A stretch of 64,000 nt of DNA, taken from positions 78,357,903 through 78,421,902 of the forward strand of contig OZ022499.1 in the NCBI GenBank assembly GCA_963989385.1. The letters are read 5' to 3'. The position numbers and the translations under genes were made by a program. Shown here one piece after another: positions 11,772 to 23,165 of this stretch (the stretch's first letter is position 1; every line of letters starts with the position of its first letter). Source of the stretch: Ctena decussata. Its lineage: Eukaryota > Mollusca > Bivalvia > Lucinida > Lucinidae. The notes beneath the pieces are model-generated. The model saw only the letters and a list, made by a program, of their open reading frames with translations. It made no database searches and was not told the origin of the DNA.

Positions 11772-12262
11772 CTAGTGGAACCGCCTCGCCGAAGCGGTTC
11801 TAATGAACGTCATGACACACGTTGCCATGATGAGAAACCGAAGGAGGAAATAAAATTTATGTCGCAGTCACGGCATCCAGGCCCACCCTTGTGTGCATCT
11901 ATGAACGAGACAGAACAGAAAAAGAGTAAAACAAAAAATGAATAAGTAGATAAACAAATATAAATGTATAATAAAAGCATCGTAAACGACTGCGTAATAC
12001 CCCGCAAAGGGCAATAACTCCATCAGAAGACATCGAAATCTGCCCATTAACGATCCCAGCCAAGATCTCCCCAAGATCAATGCACATGCCAAGATTGGAG
12101 AGAATCCGTTAATAAATACTCAAGTTATCGAACGGAAACGAAGTGCTCACGGACGGACAGACGTACGTACGACGGACGGACGACGGACGGACGGACACAC
12201 GGACACACGGACAGCCAGCGGGAAAACATAATACCCCGCCACTAACGTGTGGCGGGGTATAA
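11772..12262 (-). mobile_element. Helitron-like non-autonomous element, copy 2
   Basis: Read on the minus strand, the 5' hairpin taccccgccac / gtggcggggta lies at 12225-12262, then a (GTCC)n-rich stretch at 12145-12215, then single-copy core. The 3' end is a hairpin, gaaccgcttcgg / cgaggcggttc, followed by ctagg near 11772. The minus-strand frames at 11810-12092 are repeat sequence, not genes. Confidence 0.65.
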
Positions 12263-12419
12263 AAAGGAGAAGGAAAGAAAAGGAAGACCTCGAGTGAGGG
12301 TCTTACCGAATAACCAAGACATGCTCAGCTGGATGGTACGATTGGTTCGTGTTGCCAGGTTGCACACAGAATCAAAGGCTTAGGATTGTCTTTTTGATCA
12401 AATTTGTATGCTGTTGAAC

Positions 12420-13110
12420 TTATGTACAGTGTGTCTGGAAACGCTTTGTTTTCGAAATGAAAGACTGTACAGCCAAAAAAATAGACTCATTAGCTTCATT
12501 TGTTAGCTTTGGATTTCCAAAGAGTAGAGTATTTAGTTTGGGAGCGGCTATTTCAGAGATGGTCGCTATCATCTCTTGTCTAAAATTCTGGAATAAGTTG
12601 CATTCCAAGAGAAAATGATTAGTGTCTTCGACAGCCCCACAGATACAGTTCGAATACGCTATAATATTCTTTGAAAAGAGAGGCTGGTTAAGAGTACTGC
12701 AATTCATTCTAAGTCTGGTATGATATATCTGATCACTTCTTTTACCGATGTTATAGAACTTTGGAGGCCCCCTAATATTTACATTTAGTTTGTGTTTGAA
12801 AATTGCTAGTGTACTTGAATCACGAATTTCTTGTGAAAGCTCATTCCAGTTACGAACTACTGCAGGGAGGAAAGAATTGTAGTACTGTTGTGTGTTACAA
12901 TGGATAGTTTGAGTATTGTTAACGTTACGCAGGTTGTGTGAAAATGCGTTGCCGACGCTGTCAGGAACTAAGGTTGATAAGTATGCTGGAGAGAGTCCAT
13001 TTTGCATTTTATAAAACAAGACAAGTTTGTGATTCTTCCTTCTAGTAGCTAGCGTTTCCCAGCCTGTGTCCAAAAGTAGAGAATTTATTGAAGCAACCTT
13101 GGTAGCGCCC
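12420..13110 (-). pseudogene. CR1-like ORF2, C-terminal part
   Basis: A 217-codon open stretch (12420-13073) continues the reverse transcriptase after a frameshift. It has the conserved post-RT segment: YYNSFLPAVVRNWNEL followed by FKHKL. A C-terminal Cys/His cluster follows, with spacing C-x-C-x7-H-x4-C (NCIC...NHFLLEC) about 160 residues in. Such clusters are common at the end of LINE ORF2 proteins and are thought to bind nucleic acid. It ends at a natural-looking stop at 12420-12422. This is the best preserved part of the element after the endonuclease. Confidence 0.8.
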
Positions 13111-14690
13111 GTTACTATTCTCGCTGCTTCATTCTGAATTTTTCCAGCTCATTTACCTCATACTGGGTACAGTTATCCCATACCGTGTCTGCATATTCCA
13201 GTAGAGGACGAATGAATGAAAAATATATCGTTTGTAATGATTTCCTGTCGAGTGAAAATTTCAGTTTACGCATGATATTAATACGAAACCAGGCTTTAGA
13301 TTTAATATTGTCTATGTGTTCGTGCCAAGTACAATCCTGTTGAAAAATTAGTCCTAAATGTTTATGGCTGCTGACTTCTGTGATCGGTTGATCATTCATA
13401 TATACAGGTGGGTGGTAAGGTTTATTTAGTTTACGAGAAAAAATGAGAGATTCTGTTTTGGACGGGTTAAACGTGACCAGCCACCTAGATGCCCAAGCGT
13501 GTACCTTAGCTAGATCAGAATTAAGCTTTTCTGCGGCTTCTATGGGGTTTTCTACAATGAGATACAGACTAGTGTCATCAGCGAATAGCCTGATACAAGC
13601 ATTAATGTTTTCGACAATGTCGTTAATATATATTTAAAAAAGCAAAGGCCCTAAAACCGAGCCTTGAGGGACACCAGCGTGAATTTGGGTCCAATCAGAT
13701 GCAGCTCCTGGTAGAACAACCCGTTGCTGTCTGTTACTGAGATAATCTGTGGACCAGTTTAGAAGAGCACCTACAATGCAAACATTTCGCAACTTATGAA
13801 TGAGCCCCTTATGCCAAACCCTATCAAATGTCTTGCTGATATCACAAAATATAGCTCGTACCTCTTCTCTTTACCATCATCCAACGCTTTGCAAAAAGTA
13901 TTGTAGATATCAGCAAGTTGGTTCACCGAGGAATCGCCGGGAACAAAGCCGGACTGTAATGATGTTATGACTGCATTATCATGGAAAAAATTGAAAACAT
14001 ACTTATGCACTATTTTTTCCATTGCTTTGCCGACTGCACTTAAAAGTGAGATTGGCCTGTAATTACAGGGATCGGATGGATCGTTCTTTTTAAAAACTGG
14101 AGTTATATTTGCTTTTTTCCATAAATCTGGAACTGTTCCGGAGGAGAAAGAAAAGTTATAAAGGTCACACAGTGGAAAAGATAATGAATACGCAAGTTCT
14201 TTAAGTAATCTATTGTTAATTGAGTCAGGTCCAGCAGCTTTTCCTATCTTTAGAGATTTTAGCATTGATTCTACTTCTTGCGGGTTCGTTGCAATTGAGT
14301 CTAATACGTTTTCAGAAATGAAGTTGGTATTTGGAAGGTAAGCATTATTTTCATCTAATTTGGTCTGGTCAGAGAAATGTTCATTAAATATTTTACTTTT
14401 GTCCCTGTTATCAGTGTAAATTTCCCCATTAATATATATGCAGTGGTGGAATTGACGAATCTTGCACAGGCTTGATAACAGACTAGAGAGTCCTCCACCA
14501 ATCTTTCGGACCAAGTGTGTCATTCTTAAGTTTTTCGGCCAATTTTTCGTTTTCATATTGTTTAGATTTTCTTAATTCATATGTGACCCTATTTTGAAAT
14601 TGTTTGTAATTTTCTAAATCTGCATTTTTATTAGTTCTTTTAAATTTGTCATAGAGACGTTTTCGTTTCCTAATTAACCTTTTAAATCTA
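13111..14690 (-). pseudogene. CR1-like ORF2, reverse transcriptase part, broken
   Basis: Reverse transcriptase blocks are visible across several frames: KAAGPDSI, NYRPISLLSAVGKAMEKIV, LQSGFVPGDSSVNQL, then after a frameshift at about 13862 FCDISKTFDRVWHKGL, GVPQGSVLGPLLF, and the catalytic box FADD at 13574-13585. The codon after LLF (13634-13636) is a TAA stop where IYINDI follows. A second stop lies at 14483-14485 after KDWWRTL. The catalytic aspartates are intact, so decay is recent enough to read every block. The role would be target-primed reverse transcription. Confidence 0.85.
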
Positions 14691-14694
14691 CTAT

Positions 14695-15684
14695 TTAACC
14701 AAGGGGGTCTGACTGCCTTACTTTCACTTTTCTATTTGGTATGTATTGATCTGCCAAATCCATTATGTGATCTGTTACATTAGAAGCATAAATATTAATA
14801 TCATTATGTTTTAATGATTCCCAGTCTGTGTTAAGCGCTGCCCGAGATAAGGAGTCATAATCCCCTCTATCATACAACCAGATATGTCTTGTAAAAACTG
14901 CAGAGGTAACAGTGTGAAAGTTGAATGCACAATACGTAGGGCAATGATATCTTAAGTTTTGCTCGAGAAAGGGGTCACCCACCCCACTCAGACTGAGGAT
15001 ATTATTTTTATTAGAGGTCAGAATTAAATCTATGACAGAACTAGACTGCTCAGTAAAATGTGTTTGTGTATTTATTAATTGTTGTAAATTAAAATTCTGA
15101 CAGATATCTTGGATTTTCCTTCTCGAGTTATTTTTTAATAAGTCGAGATTAAAGTCACCTACTATCAAGATATCATTGATAGCAGAGTCAAAAGCAAATC
15201 CTTTTGAGGTTTCAATCGAATTTAAAGTTGCAGGTGGTGAGTTTGGTGGTCTATAAAATGTGCCAATCAAGACTTTTCTATGATTACTTTGAATCTCAAG
15301 CCAAATGCATTCTACGTCCGGTAGTTCAAGGTCAGTTCTTCTTTTTGAATAAATTGTACTTTTTGCATATACACATATACCACCATGATTATCCCCTATT
15401 CTATCACGCCTATTTAAAGTATAACCATTCATTGATATATCATTATCAGAAACTCTATCATCAAGCCAAGTTTCTGTAAGCCCAATAACGTCAAAATTTT
15501 GGAGTTCAGCGGCGATTAACTCGAGTTTGTTATTAAGACTTTGGATATTGTAATGCACCACAGAAAAATTGTTCCTAATGTCGTGTTCATCTGAAAGAGT
15601 TGACTGAATGCTTATCTCTAAGCTATCATCGTCCGGACCGGGATTAGTTTCAATATTTCCACATTGTAACAATATCAAAGACAT
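14695..15684 (-). pseudogene. CR1-like ORF2, endonuclease part with 2A-like N-terminus
   Basis: 329 codons, intact over the endonuclease domain. Motifs in order are NIQSL, LTETWL (catalytic Glu), HGGICVYAK, GTFYRPPNS, LIVGDFNLDL and SVIDLILTS. The last His block reads LRYHCP rather than the usual SDH. The endonuclease would nick target DNA to prime reverse transcription. Residues 9-17 read GNIETNPGP, matching the 2A-type ribosome-skipping motif D(V/I)ExNPGP except Asn for the first Asp. The frame stays open for 23 codons upstream of this ATG, back to a TAG at 15754-15756. It is broken by a frameshift near 14700 before the RT. Confidence 0.85.
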
Positions 15685-15759
15685 GATAGTGAAAAATTCA
15701 AAGATGGTAAGACGGTTTAAGCCTTTGACTTTAAAGTGTCTAAAAATGAAGACCTATTC

Positions 15760-16435
15760 GCGCCCTATATAACTGGACTTCTTCAGACATTCAAGTGATA
15801 TTATTAACAACAGAGCGAAAGTAGTCTTAAGGACGCGAATAGCTGGCAGCCGCACAGAAACACAACCCCCATATAGCATGTACATTTAAGCCACGGCATT
15901 GTCGCGCTGTATCGAGTTCCCCGTGGAGCCTTACAAGAATAGATCCATAAAAGAGAAAGAAGACAGTAATAAGTAACATTTCATTGTTATTAAAGGAGGG
16001 ATATGGGAATATGATGACGACTTAAGAGCTGCAGATAAAAAGATCATAGAGTGTTAGCTCCTGGAGTCATCCAGGCAGTCCTCCATAAGCAAGAGTCGCG
16101 TTCCCTCAACAGAACTGCCTCTAAGAGGCAGCTGGTGAGGGACCACAACGCTTGCCTCCACATACAAAAATAAAATTCATCAAAAGGACTTTTGGGGCTT
16201 GTCTGCGGTGAGCCAGCACTCCCGGAGAAAATCACCTCTGATTCTTGACTTCTCAATTGTGCACCAGCCAAGGATCGAACCCACAGAAGTGAGAGAGTCC
16301 ACAGTCTCGCTGAAATTCCTGTGCAGCTGTGGCCTAATGCAGCAGGTGTGCGACACAGTGTCCTCATTCGGCTTGAACTATAGTAGGAACCAAATCAGGA
16401 ACGCTGATAAAACGTTCAAAAGTCACACTAAAATT
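15760..16435. other. Unassigned; possible SINE remnant on minus strand
   Basis: The minus strand carries a good box B, gggttcgatcctt, near 16265-16277, but I find no box A at the right spacing. The frames at 16044-16462 have no known domain. It may be a decayed SINE or part of the neighbouring LINE. Confidence 0.35.
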
Positions 16436-16439
16436 ATCC

Positions 16440-17040
16440 TTCACTACAAAGTTCTGAAATAGTCTGTATACAAGCTGTAAGGTGAAGAAGGCGACCATTA
16501 TCCCCACTGATTTTCAAATAGTAGTTTTCGCACATGAACTCTATAAAGGCAGCCACTTGAGATCTCTTGACAATCTCTCTATCTTTCAATTCCAGCAAGA
16601 GTCTCAGAACTGGCTCAACACATACTAATGTTTTCAAAATAAACACCCAATCTTTGAAATACTGGTTCCAAATGTATAACTGATAACAATGTCTTTCAAT
16701 CCTCAATGAACTAACAAGGGTCCACAAATATTGTAAAATGCTCGGCAACGAGCCAACAGATGTAGCAAGTCTTCTTCTTCCAAGCGGCAATGACGACATA
16801 CTGCATCTACTGCGCCGGTACTGAAGGTTTGCCGTTTTTTTTTTTCTTTTCTTTTGAAGAATATAGGTACCAGTAAGAATTCTGGCTTTAATCACGACTT
16901 TTTTATGAACTGGAAGACACTATAGAGTTTTCTTAGTCTTATTATCACACACAAGCTGCTTAGTCCAATATGAATTTACTGCTCTTGTACACGTTTTCCC
17001 ATTGGATCTTGGTGAAAATGCTGCAAAATAGCTGACACAG
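16440..17040 (-). pseudogene. LINE ORF2 3' fragment with Cys/His end
   Basis: Minus-strand frames give VNSYWTKQLVCDNKTKKTL, then VIKARILTGTYILQK, then in another frame CRHCRLEEEDLLHLLARC. This is the C-x2-C...H-x4-C cluster found at the C-terminus of several LINE ORF2 proteins. At least one frameshift and one stop break it. It is a different family from the CR1-like element at 12.3-15.8 kb. It abuts another fragment in opposite orientation at about 17041. Confidence 0.7.
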
Positions 17041-17500
17041 GGACACCACTGTACAAAAAGGATAGAATAATTATAGAAAATGTTCAGTGAAGAGCAACTA
17101 AACTTGTTAGCTCTTGCAAAAAATTGTCATATCCTGAAAGATTAAAAAAACTTGGTTTACCATCTTTGGACTATAGAAGGTAAAGATCAGATTTTCTACA
17201 AGATTTTGTGTGGAATAGACAAAGTACAAAGTAAAATAGGATAAACTATTTACGATGGCAACATATAGTTTAACTTGAGGACATTCTCAGAAATTAAACA
17301 AAGAAAGACCTCGCTTTTATATAGGCAAATAGCTTTCGTAACAGAGTTGTAAACACATGGAATCAACTTCCTGAACAAATAGTTATGGCACTTTCCTTGA
17401 ACGCGTTCAAGAGTCGGTTGAATTCTCACTGGAAAGGACACCTACCCAGCATGTTACGAGACTGGTGAACCACCGGACTGAGGAACCACAATTCAAATGC
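17041..17500 (+). pseudogene. CR1-like LINE ORF2 C-terminal fragment
   Basis: Plus-strand frames, with several stops and shifts, read RATKLVSSCKKLSYPERLKKLGLPSLDYRR and then FRNRVVNTWNQLPEQIV followed by LNAFKSRLNSHW. The pattern of NxWNxLP...V followed by FKxxLD/N is the standard post-RT end of many CR1/Jockey-type elements. Only the C-terminal region is present, as expected for 5' truncation during retrotransposition. Confidence 0.7.
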
Positions 17501-17662
17501 GTCCTTACAAGTCAGATGACTTTCTATGACGTGGACTACGTAAGTCCTTGGGTAAATCCAACATGTAAGTCTGATTGAGTATAACTTAATTTACCAAATA
17601 CTGAAGTCACTGTGATTCCTCGGTAATTTTTCTAATAACTTTGGGACCTTTCCTGTCTTTAA

Positions 17663-18948
17663 CATTATGAAACAGTATCAATAATATTTCATAAAGAAAT
17701 TCCATCTGTGTTCAAGTCTGGCATAATTGATCCAGTTTTTACGATTCTATTCTTTCTATTCTATCCCATAACCTTACTAGGTCGTTGGGGCACCACAGAT
17801 GACTTCAAAACAATCCCTTTCCACCTTCTCCTGTTTTCAGCTGCCCTAGCTGAGCTAGCAAAGTCCATCCCTGTTCACTCTTTAATATTGTCTTCCCACC
17901 TCTTCTTCTGTCTACCTCTTCTTCTTTTTCCTTTCACTGTGTCCTGTAGAATCGTCTTTGCTACACCAGAAGACCTTGAGATGTGGCCAAACCACCTTAG
18001 TTTCCGTTTCTTGACCAGCGTCAGGAGTTCATCATGGTCTGTAATGGCTGCTTGGATCTTTCTGCGAACCTCCTCATTGGTTATATGGTCCTTGTACGAA
18101 ATGTTCAGTAACCTTCGGTAGCATCTCATCTCAAAGGCCTGCGTTCTTATCTCTAACTCTGCTGTCAATGTCCACGATTCACAGGCATACTGAAATATAT
18201 GACAAGGGAGCGCAGATCCAAGAGATATGTTGTTATCTCTCCAAATTGGTTTCAGCTTGGTAAGCATGGTAAGAGCTGAAGTGGCTTGTGCAATCCTTCA
18301 GAGAACCTCCTGTTTTGAGCCATCATCTGAGACAATTGCTCCGAGGTATTGTACCCAGCTTCTGCCCTTTTACCTTGATCTCCCTCTGGATGCCATCTGT
18401 GCTGTTCGTCATCAGTTTGGTCTTCTCAGCACTGATCTCCATCTTATACCTTGTGCAGGTTTGGTCGAGACTTTCAACTAGAGATTCTAGTTCCTGCTCT
18501 CATCAGCTAGAGCGTCTATGTCATCGGCAAACCGCAGGTTGGTAATGTTTCTGCCACCTACGCTTACCTTTCCGTCATGTTCTTCCAGAGCATCAGACAT
18601 GATCCGTTCGAGAAAAATGTTGAAGAGGGTGGGTGACAGAAGACATCCTTGTCTTACTCCAACTGTTGTTCTGAACCATTCTCCTGTGCTGCCATTTATC
18701 AGGACTGCACTTGTAGCCTTGTCGTTTTAAGATACTTTTTCATAAAGAAATTCCATATATGTTCAAGCCCAGTCTGACATAATCAATCCAGAGTTTAAAA
18801 TACTGTTTAAATAAATGTAGATCTACTGTCTCATAAAAAAATTATTTAATCTTTTCAAGTCTGGCATATCGTACTGGATTGATTTTGTCAGACTTGAACA
18901 TAGATGGAAGTTCTATATGAAACAGTATCTTGACACCGTTTCATAATG
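17663..18948. mobile_element. TIR element enclosing an RTE-like LINE fragment
   Basis: The left arm 17663-17740 (cattatgaaac...ttccatctgtgttcaag...aattgatccag) recurs inverted at about 18862-18948 (...cttgaacatagatggaa...gtttcataatg). A third copy in direct orientation lies at 18739-18791, right after the LINE fragment. The TIR element was therefore host to the LINE, or its arms were duplicated around it. No transposase is seen. Confidence 0.65.
17760..18728 (-). pseudogene. RTE-like LINE reverse transcriptase fragment
   Basis: The minus strand encodes, with shifts, TTVGVRQGCLLSPTLFNIF, LERIMSDALEEH, the catalytic box NLRFADDIDALA (FADD at 18521-18532), then YACESWTLTAELE, RCYRRLLNISYKDHITNEEV and KKRKLRWFGHISRSSG, ending KRRRGRQKKRWEDNIKE. 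This is the C-terminal half of an RT plus the conserved tail found in RTE/BovB-like elements. The best open stretch is 17875-18267. It is 5' truncated at about 18728. A relative lies at 46958-48020 on the plus strand. Confidence 0.85.
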
Positions 18949-19200
18949 TTCGAGTTAGCTACTATAGTTCCTATTTTTGTTCCAGTCGAAGTCTGCCGGT
19001 GACGCACCTCAGAAGAAAAGGCATCTTGCCGGTAGAAATTAGTGTGGTTGGTATGAAAAATTTATTTTGCTTTTCACTGATCAGTGTTATCTGCGTCTTT
19101 GTTGTTGTTAATATGCATAAGGCTTTCAACGTTTACTTTCATTTCTGAGCATGGCCATGAGTGTGTGAGAAATTCTGTCTGAAGGTTGATAAGGTGAATG

Positions 19201-19385
19201 CACAGGGGCTTGTATCACACTTTTTTTTTCAGGCTGCAGTCATAGGTGTATGTATTGTATTCAGGCTGCAGTCATAGGTGTATGTATTGTATTCAGGCTG
19301 CAGTCATAGGTGTATGTATTGTATTCAATACAATACATACACCTATGACTGCAGCCTGAAAAAAAGTGTGATACAAGCCCCTGTG
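19201..19385. repeat. Palindrome with three tandem 32-bp units on one arm
   Basis: The outer arms cacaggggcttgtatcac and gtgatacaagcccctgtg are inverted. The left side has three direct 32-bp units (aggctgcagtcataggtg...) starting at 19231, 19263 and 19295. The right side has a single inverted unit at 19327-19358. This asymmetry is unusual; see findings. Confidence 0.85.
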
Positions 19386-19696
19386 GGTGAATGGATACGC
19401 TCTTTTGATTTTATTTCTCATTGGAGTCGAATTTAAAAGAAAAGAGTTTGCTGCCGTAGACATTTTTGGAATGGCTCAGTCATCCAGGCAAGCAAAGAGG
19501 AAGTCACAGAAGTTGTTCCCCTTTGTAAACACTGCAGACAAATCTGACTGTATGCCATTCACTGTCAGATCTTGCTCAAACCATCTTGCATACAGTGGCT
19601 CAGGGCTGTGCTGTAAACTAGATCAGATCTATTGGCTGTTAGAAGTTATTGTCCTTACTAAACAGCGATATATGTCACATTTGAAGATAGATTTTT

Positions 19697-20390
19697 ATGC
19701 CTCGCCACAAAAAAGTGGCGGGATATGATGTTATTCCATCTGAAATTTTTTAATGTCCTTCTGTCGGCGTTTTACTTTTATAGTAGCTTTTGACAAATTT
19801 TATTCAAACTTTGCATAGACATTGGTATTGGGGAGGAGTGGTATGGATTATTGCAAGTGGGCTAATTTAGTTTAGAAACAACAGAGTTATGACCCTTGAT
19901 TTATGTCAGAAATGTTTGGTCAATAGCTACAGAATGAATGGAGGAATTTTCAACAAAGTTATGGCCCTTATGACCCTTGATTTATGTCAGAAATCATGTT
20001 TGGTCAATAGCTCAGGATGAATTGAGGAATTTTCAACAAAGTTATGGCCCTTGATTTATGAAAAAACAGTGTTTTTCTCAGATATCTTCAGAATAAATGG
20101 TTGCTTTTCAGTACATTTTCATGTATATCTATTGATATATATGGGATATGAATTTCAACTTTTAACTTCAACTTTTAATTTTTTTCGTTCCTATTATGGC
20201 CCGTAGTTTATCTTAAAAAATGTGTTTTCCCACAATATCTTCAGAATAAATGGATGAATTTCAATGAAACTTCCCATATGCTTTGATTAATATGAGATCA
20301 ACATTTCTGACAGAGTTGTGGCACTTGATTGACGTAAATGCAGTGGCAGGGCAAGTATGAACACACTGTCCTCCGCAGTCAGTGTAGCCT
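19697..20390 (+). mobile_element. Helitron-like element fragment
   Basis: Starts with the hairpin cctcgccac / gtggcgggatat, as in copy 2 of this type. The core has repeated units (agaatgaatggaggaattttcaacaaagttatggccc). A terminal motif tggcagggcaagtatg appears near 20343, but no clear 3' hairpin with CTRRT follows, so it is probably truncated. No coding capacity. Confidence 0.55.
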
Positions 20391-20542
20391 CAGGGTCTGC
20401 CATGTTTGCCATTCAACAATATCCACAGATAGTGTCACTGGACTTGTCCAGTTTTAAAGCCGCAACAGCCTGCATGTAGAGCATAATTGTCCCAGTCCAT
20501 TATTATTACCGTACATTAAATAGAATACTTTTTAACCCGTTT

Positions 20543-20740
20543 TACAAAGCTCCAGATAAGGTGGTGTTTTGTGGATAATTCTGAGATAATTTTTATTTCT
20601 CTTTGTAAAAATATTTTGTAACCTTCATTAGAACCGTCTCAGTGAGATGGTTCTAATGAGGGGTCACAACATATGTTTTTATGGAGAAATGCGGAAAAAA
20701 AAAAAAAATATCCCTAAATTATCCCTATCTGAAGCACTGG
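20543..20740. mobile_element. MITE family E, copy 1
   Basis: Arms agctccagataag and cttatct-like are decayed. The central palindrome attagaaccgtctcag / tgagatggttctaat and the flanking gataatttt...aaattatccct match copies at 21187, 37633, 38493, 45669 and 48865. Confidence 0.7.
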
Positions 20741-21186
20741 CGACCCTTTTAGCTCTTTATTTGACTTAATGAAAATGAAATGTTAGCTGCAGCATCAGAA
20801 AAGAAACTTTATGGCAGATATGAGCAGTGAAGAATAATATCAGCCTGCATTTCTATTTACACTTATCAGGTATTCACTTTTCTCTCTGTAGACTGGAAAC
20901 TCTGACCAGACTGCACAGATGTCAAGACAGATCTGATTCTTCACTATTTGTATACATCCTAAGACACCTTTTCTGTTGCCAGGGCTGAAAAATTTATTGT
21001 GAATAATTATGTGACATACATATTCTATTATGCTATTAAATTTTTTTTGTTTTTTTTCTTTTTTGTAATTTACATGATTTATAATAGAAAAATCTACCAT
21101 ATGATGCTCTAAATCTTTGGACGAAAAGTTTAGAGCCAGTCTGAGCAAGGACTGCACTTTTTATGATGCTGCATGCAATAACTTAA

Positions 21187-21394
21187 CAGAGCTTTAGATA
21201 AGGATGAGAAGTGAGGACACTTTTAAGATAATTTTTCTTATTTCTCAATGAGAACATATGCTGTGTCCCCTCATTAGAACCATCTCAATGAGATGGTTCT
21301 AATTAGAGGCCATATTTTTACATGTTAATTTTCATTGAGAAATAAGAAAAACTATCCCAGAATTATCCCTGTTACCCCTTCTTATTTGGAGCAC
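21187..21394. mobile_element. MITE family E, copy 2
   Basis: Same arms (cagagctttagataagg) and centre (cattagaaccatctcaatgag) as the other family E copies. Confidence 0.75.
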
Positions 21395-21487
21395 TCACTG
21401 TTTTAACATATTGTATTAATATTGAAATCAACTTGTTCAATGGTATAAATCAAGATATTTTTTTTTTCTTTTTTGCCATTTTTTTCA

Positions 21488-21682
21488 GGAGAGACAACTT
21501 CTGTGGCTTTCTGTTTGCTTCCTGGGTGATGAAACTCTTCCAAAATGGGGTCTATTCTTAAAGTAAAGAATTTGCTCCTGGGGGAGCAAATTCTTTTCTT
21601 TAAGAGTGGACCTCCTTTGGGAAGGGTGAGAAAATGAAAATGGAATAGTTACTCCCCCTGAATGTATATCCATTCAACGTAA
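21488..21682. mobile_element. MITE family A, copy 2
   Basis: Left arm ggagagacaacttctgtgg; centre tttgctcctgggggagcaaa; ggtctattcttaaag and ctttaagagtggacc form inverted inner arms; right arm gaatgtatatccattcaacg. A full-length copy. Confidence 0.8.
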
Positions 21683-21689
21683 GCTGTCC

Positions 21690-22440
21690 AAATGTTTTGT
21701 CCAAACTTTTAGGGGAATATGACAATATAATACCAAAACTTGTCAATTTTTTAGCTAAACTTTAAGGGGAATGACAGTATAATACCAAAACTTGGCCATT
21801 TTTTTTTTTTGTTTTAACTTTTAGTGGAATGACAGTATTATACCAAAAGTTGTCAAAACGTTTTGTCCAACTTTTTAGAGGGGTAACTGTATAAAACCAA
21901 AAGTTTTCCAAATTTTTTGTCCAAGCTTTTAGGGCAATGACAGTATTATACCAAAAGCTATCCAAATATTTTGTCCAAACTTTTCGGGAATGACAGTTTT
22001 ATACCAAAAGTTGTCCAAACTTTTAGGGGAACTACAATATATTATCAAAAGGTGTCCAAATTTTATTTGTCCAGCATTTTAGGGGAATGACAGTATAATA
22101 GGATAAGTTGTCCAAATTTCTTGTCCAAACTTTTAGGACAATCAAAAGTTGTCCAAATTTTTTGTACAAACTTTAAGGACAACTGACAGTATATTACCAA
22201 AAGTCGTCCAAATTTCTTGTCCAAACTTTTAGGATAATGACAGTATGATACCATAAGTAATTTTTGCTAAACTTTTATGATATTGACAGTATAATACCTT
22301 AAATAATTATTTGCTAAACTTTTATGATACCGTAAGTTGTCCAAATTTTTTTATCCAAACTTTTATGATATTGACAGTATATACCATAAGTTACCCAAAG
22401 ATTTTGTCCAAACTTTTAGGGTAATGACAGCATCATCTTA
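21690..22440. repeat. Minisatellite, about 50-60-bp unit
   Basis: About 13 imperfect units built from ttgtccaaacttttagggg, aatgacagtataatacc and aaaagttgtccaaa. Units vary in length and drift along the array, with later ones reading cttttatgatattgac. The minus-strand frames through it are repeat translation. It directly follows MITE A copy 2. Confidence 0.85.
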
Positions 22441-22444
22441 TATG

Positions 22445-22810
22445 CTTTACAAATACATATTATGTGTGCTTCATGAGTAGGAATACTAGTAATACTATAT
22501 GTAGATTTTATTACAAAGAATGACATATATCAAATATGATGGATAGTCATAAGCATGATTAATAACATACCAAAGGTCTGAAGGCCCTCGATAGGTCATA
22601 GACCAGTGCATTTATTATTATTATTGTTATTTTTAATGTTGTTTAGACTTCCGTGGTGGATCTATGTTACAATTGGCAACTTTATTTGGATGAACACATG
22701 GACATTATTTGCAACAGACAGCAATGGTATGTATCTTCAATGTATTTATTTCACTATAAGACAGGAACATTTTCCCACTCAAAAAAGACACCAAATATGT
22801 AAGTCAGTGG
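22445..22810. other. Non-coding, nothing recognised
   Basis: AT-rich, with a short tta microsatellite at about 22612-22634. Confidence 0.4.
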
Positions 22811-22814
22811 TGTT

Positions 22815-22950
22815 AGTTCTGCTATAAGATTTTTTTGCCTCTTTCAAAACAATACTCAAGAAATCAGATTGGATTGATCTTGTAAGATGGATCTAGATTT
22901 TTGAGGTTGTTTCGGAGGGAGAAAACCTCATCTTATAACAGAATACATAT
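22815..22950. mobile_element. MITE family F, copy 1
   Basis: Ends tctgctataaga and tcttataacaga are inverted. Inside is cttgtaagatggatctagat. A second copy is at 55660-55830. Confidence 0.65.
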
Positions 22951-23164
22951 GATATTAAAATCATGGTGCTGATCTCTTGAGTCTCTGTAAGAGCAGGTTC
23001 CAGAAAAAATAGAGATACCATTTTTATTCGGCACTAAATTAGGTGTTTACCCACTGTATTCTCTGTATTCTCTAGCTCTCTAGTCTCTAGAATGACCCCA
23101 GACATCTAAATCAGTCTTTAGTAAATTCTGCTATTACACGTTTTTTTTCTTTTTCCTTCCAAAA

Positions 23165-23165
<1 letters not shown>

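Larger units (their letters stand above)
12265..15760 (-). mobile_element. CR1-like non-LTR retrotransposon, degenerate
   Basis: In order on the minus strand the element encodes an apurinic-type endonuclease, a linker, a reverse transcriptase and a C-terminal Cys/His domain, the layout of Jockey-superfamily (CR1-like) LINE ORF2. The frame is broken at about 14700 (frameshift), 14483-14485 (stop), about 14440 (frameshift), about 13862 (frameshift), 13634-13636 (stop) and about 13110 (frameshift). It cannot encode an active enzyme. Exact 5' and 3' ends are not certain; the 3' side abuts the Helitron-like element ending at 12262. Confidence 0.85.

Noticed and set aside
21762..22254. Minus-strand frames with LKSWTK repeats
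   Set aside because: Translation of the minisatellite at 21690-22440.
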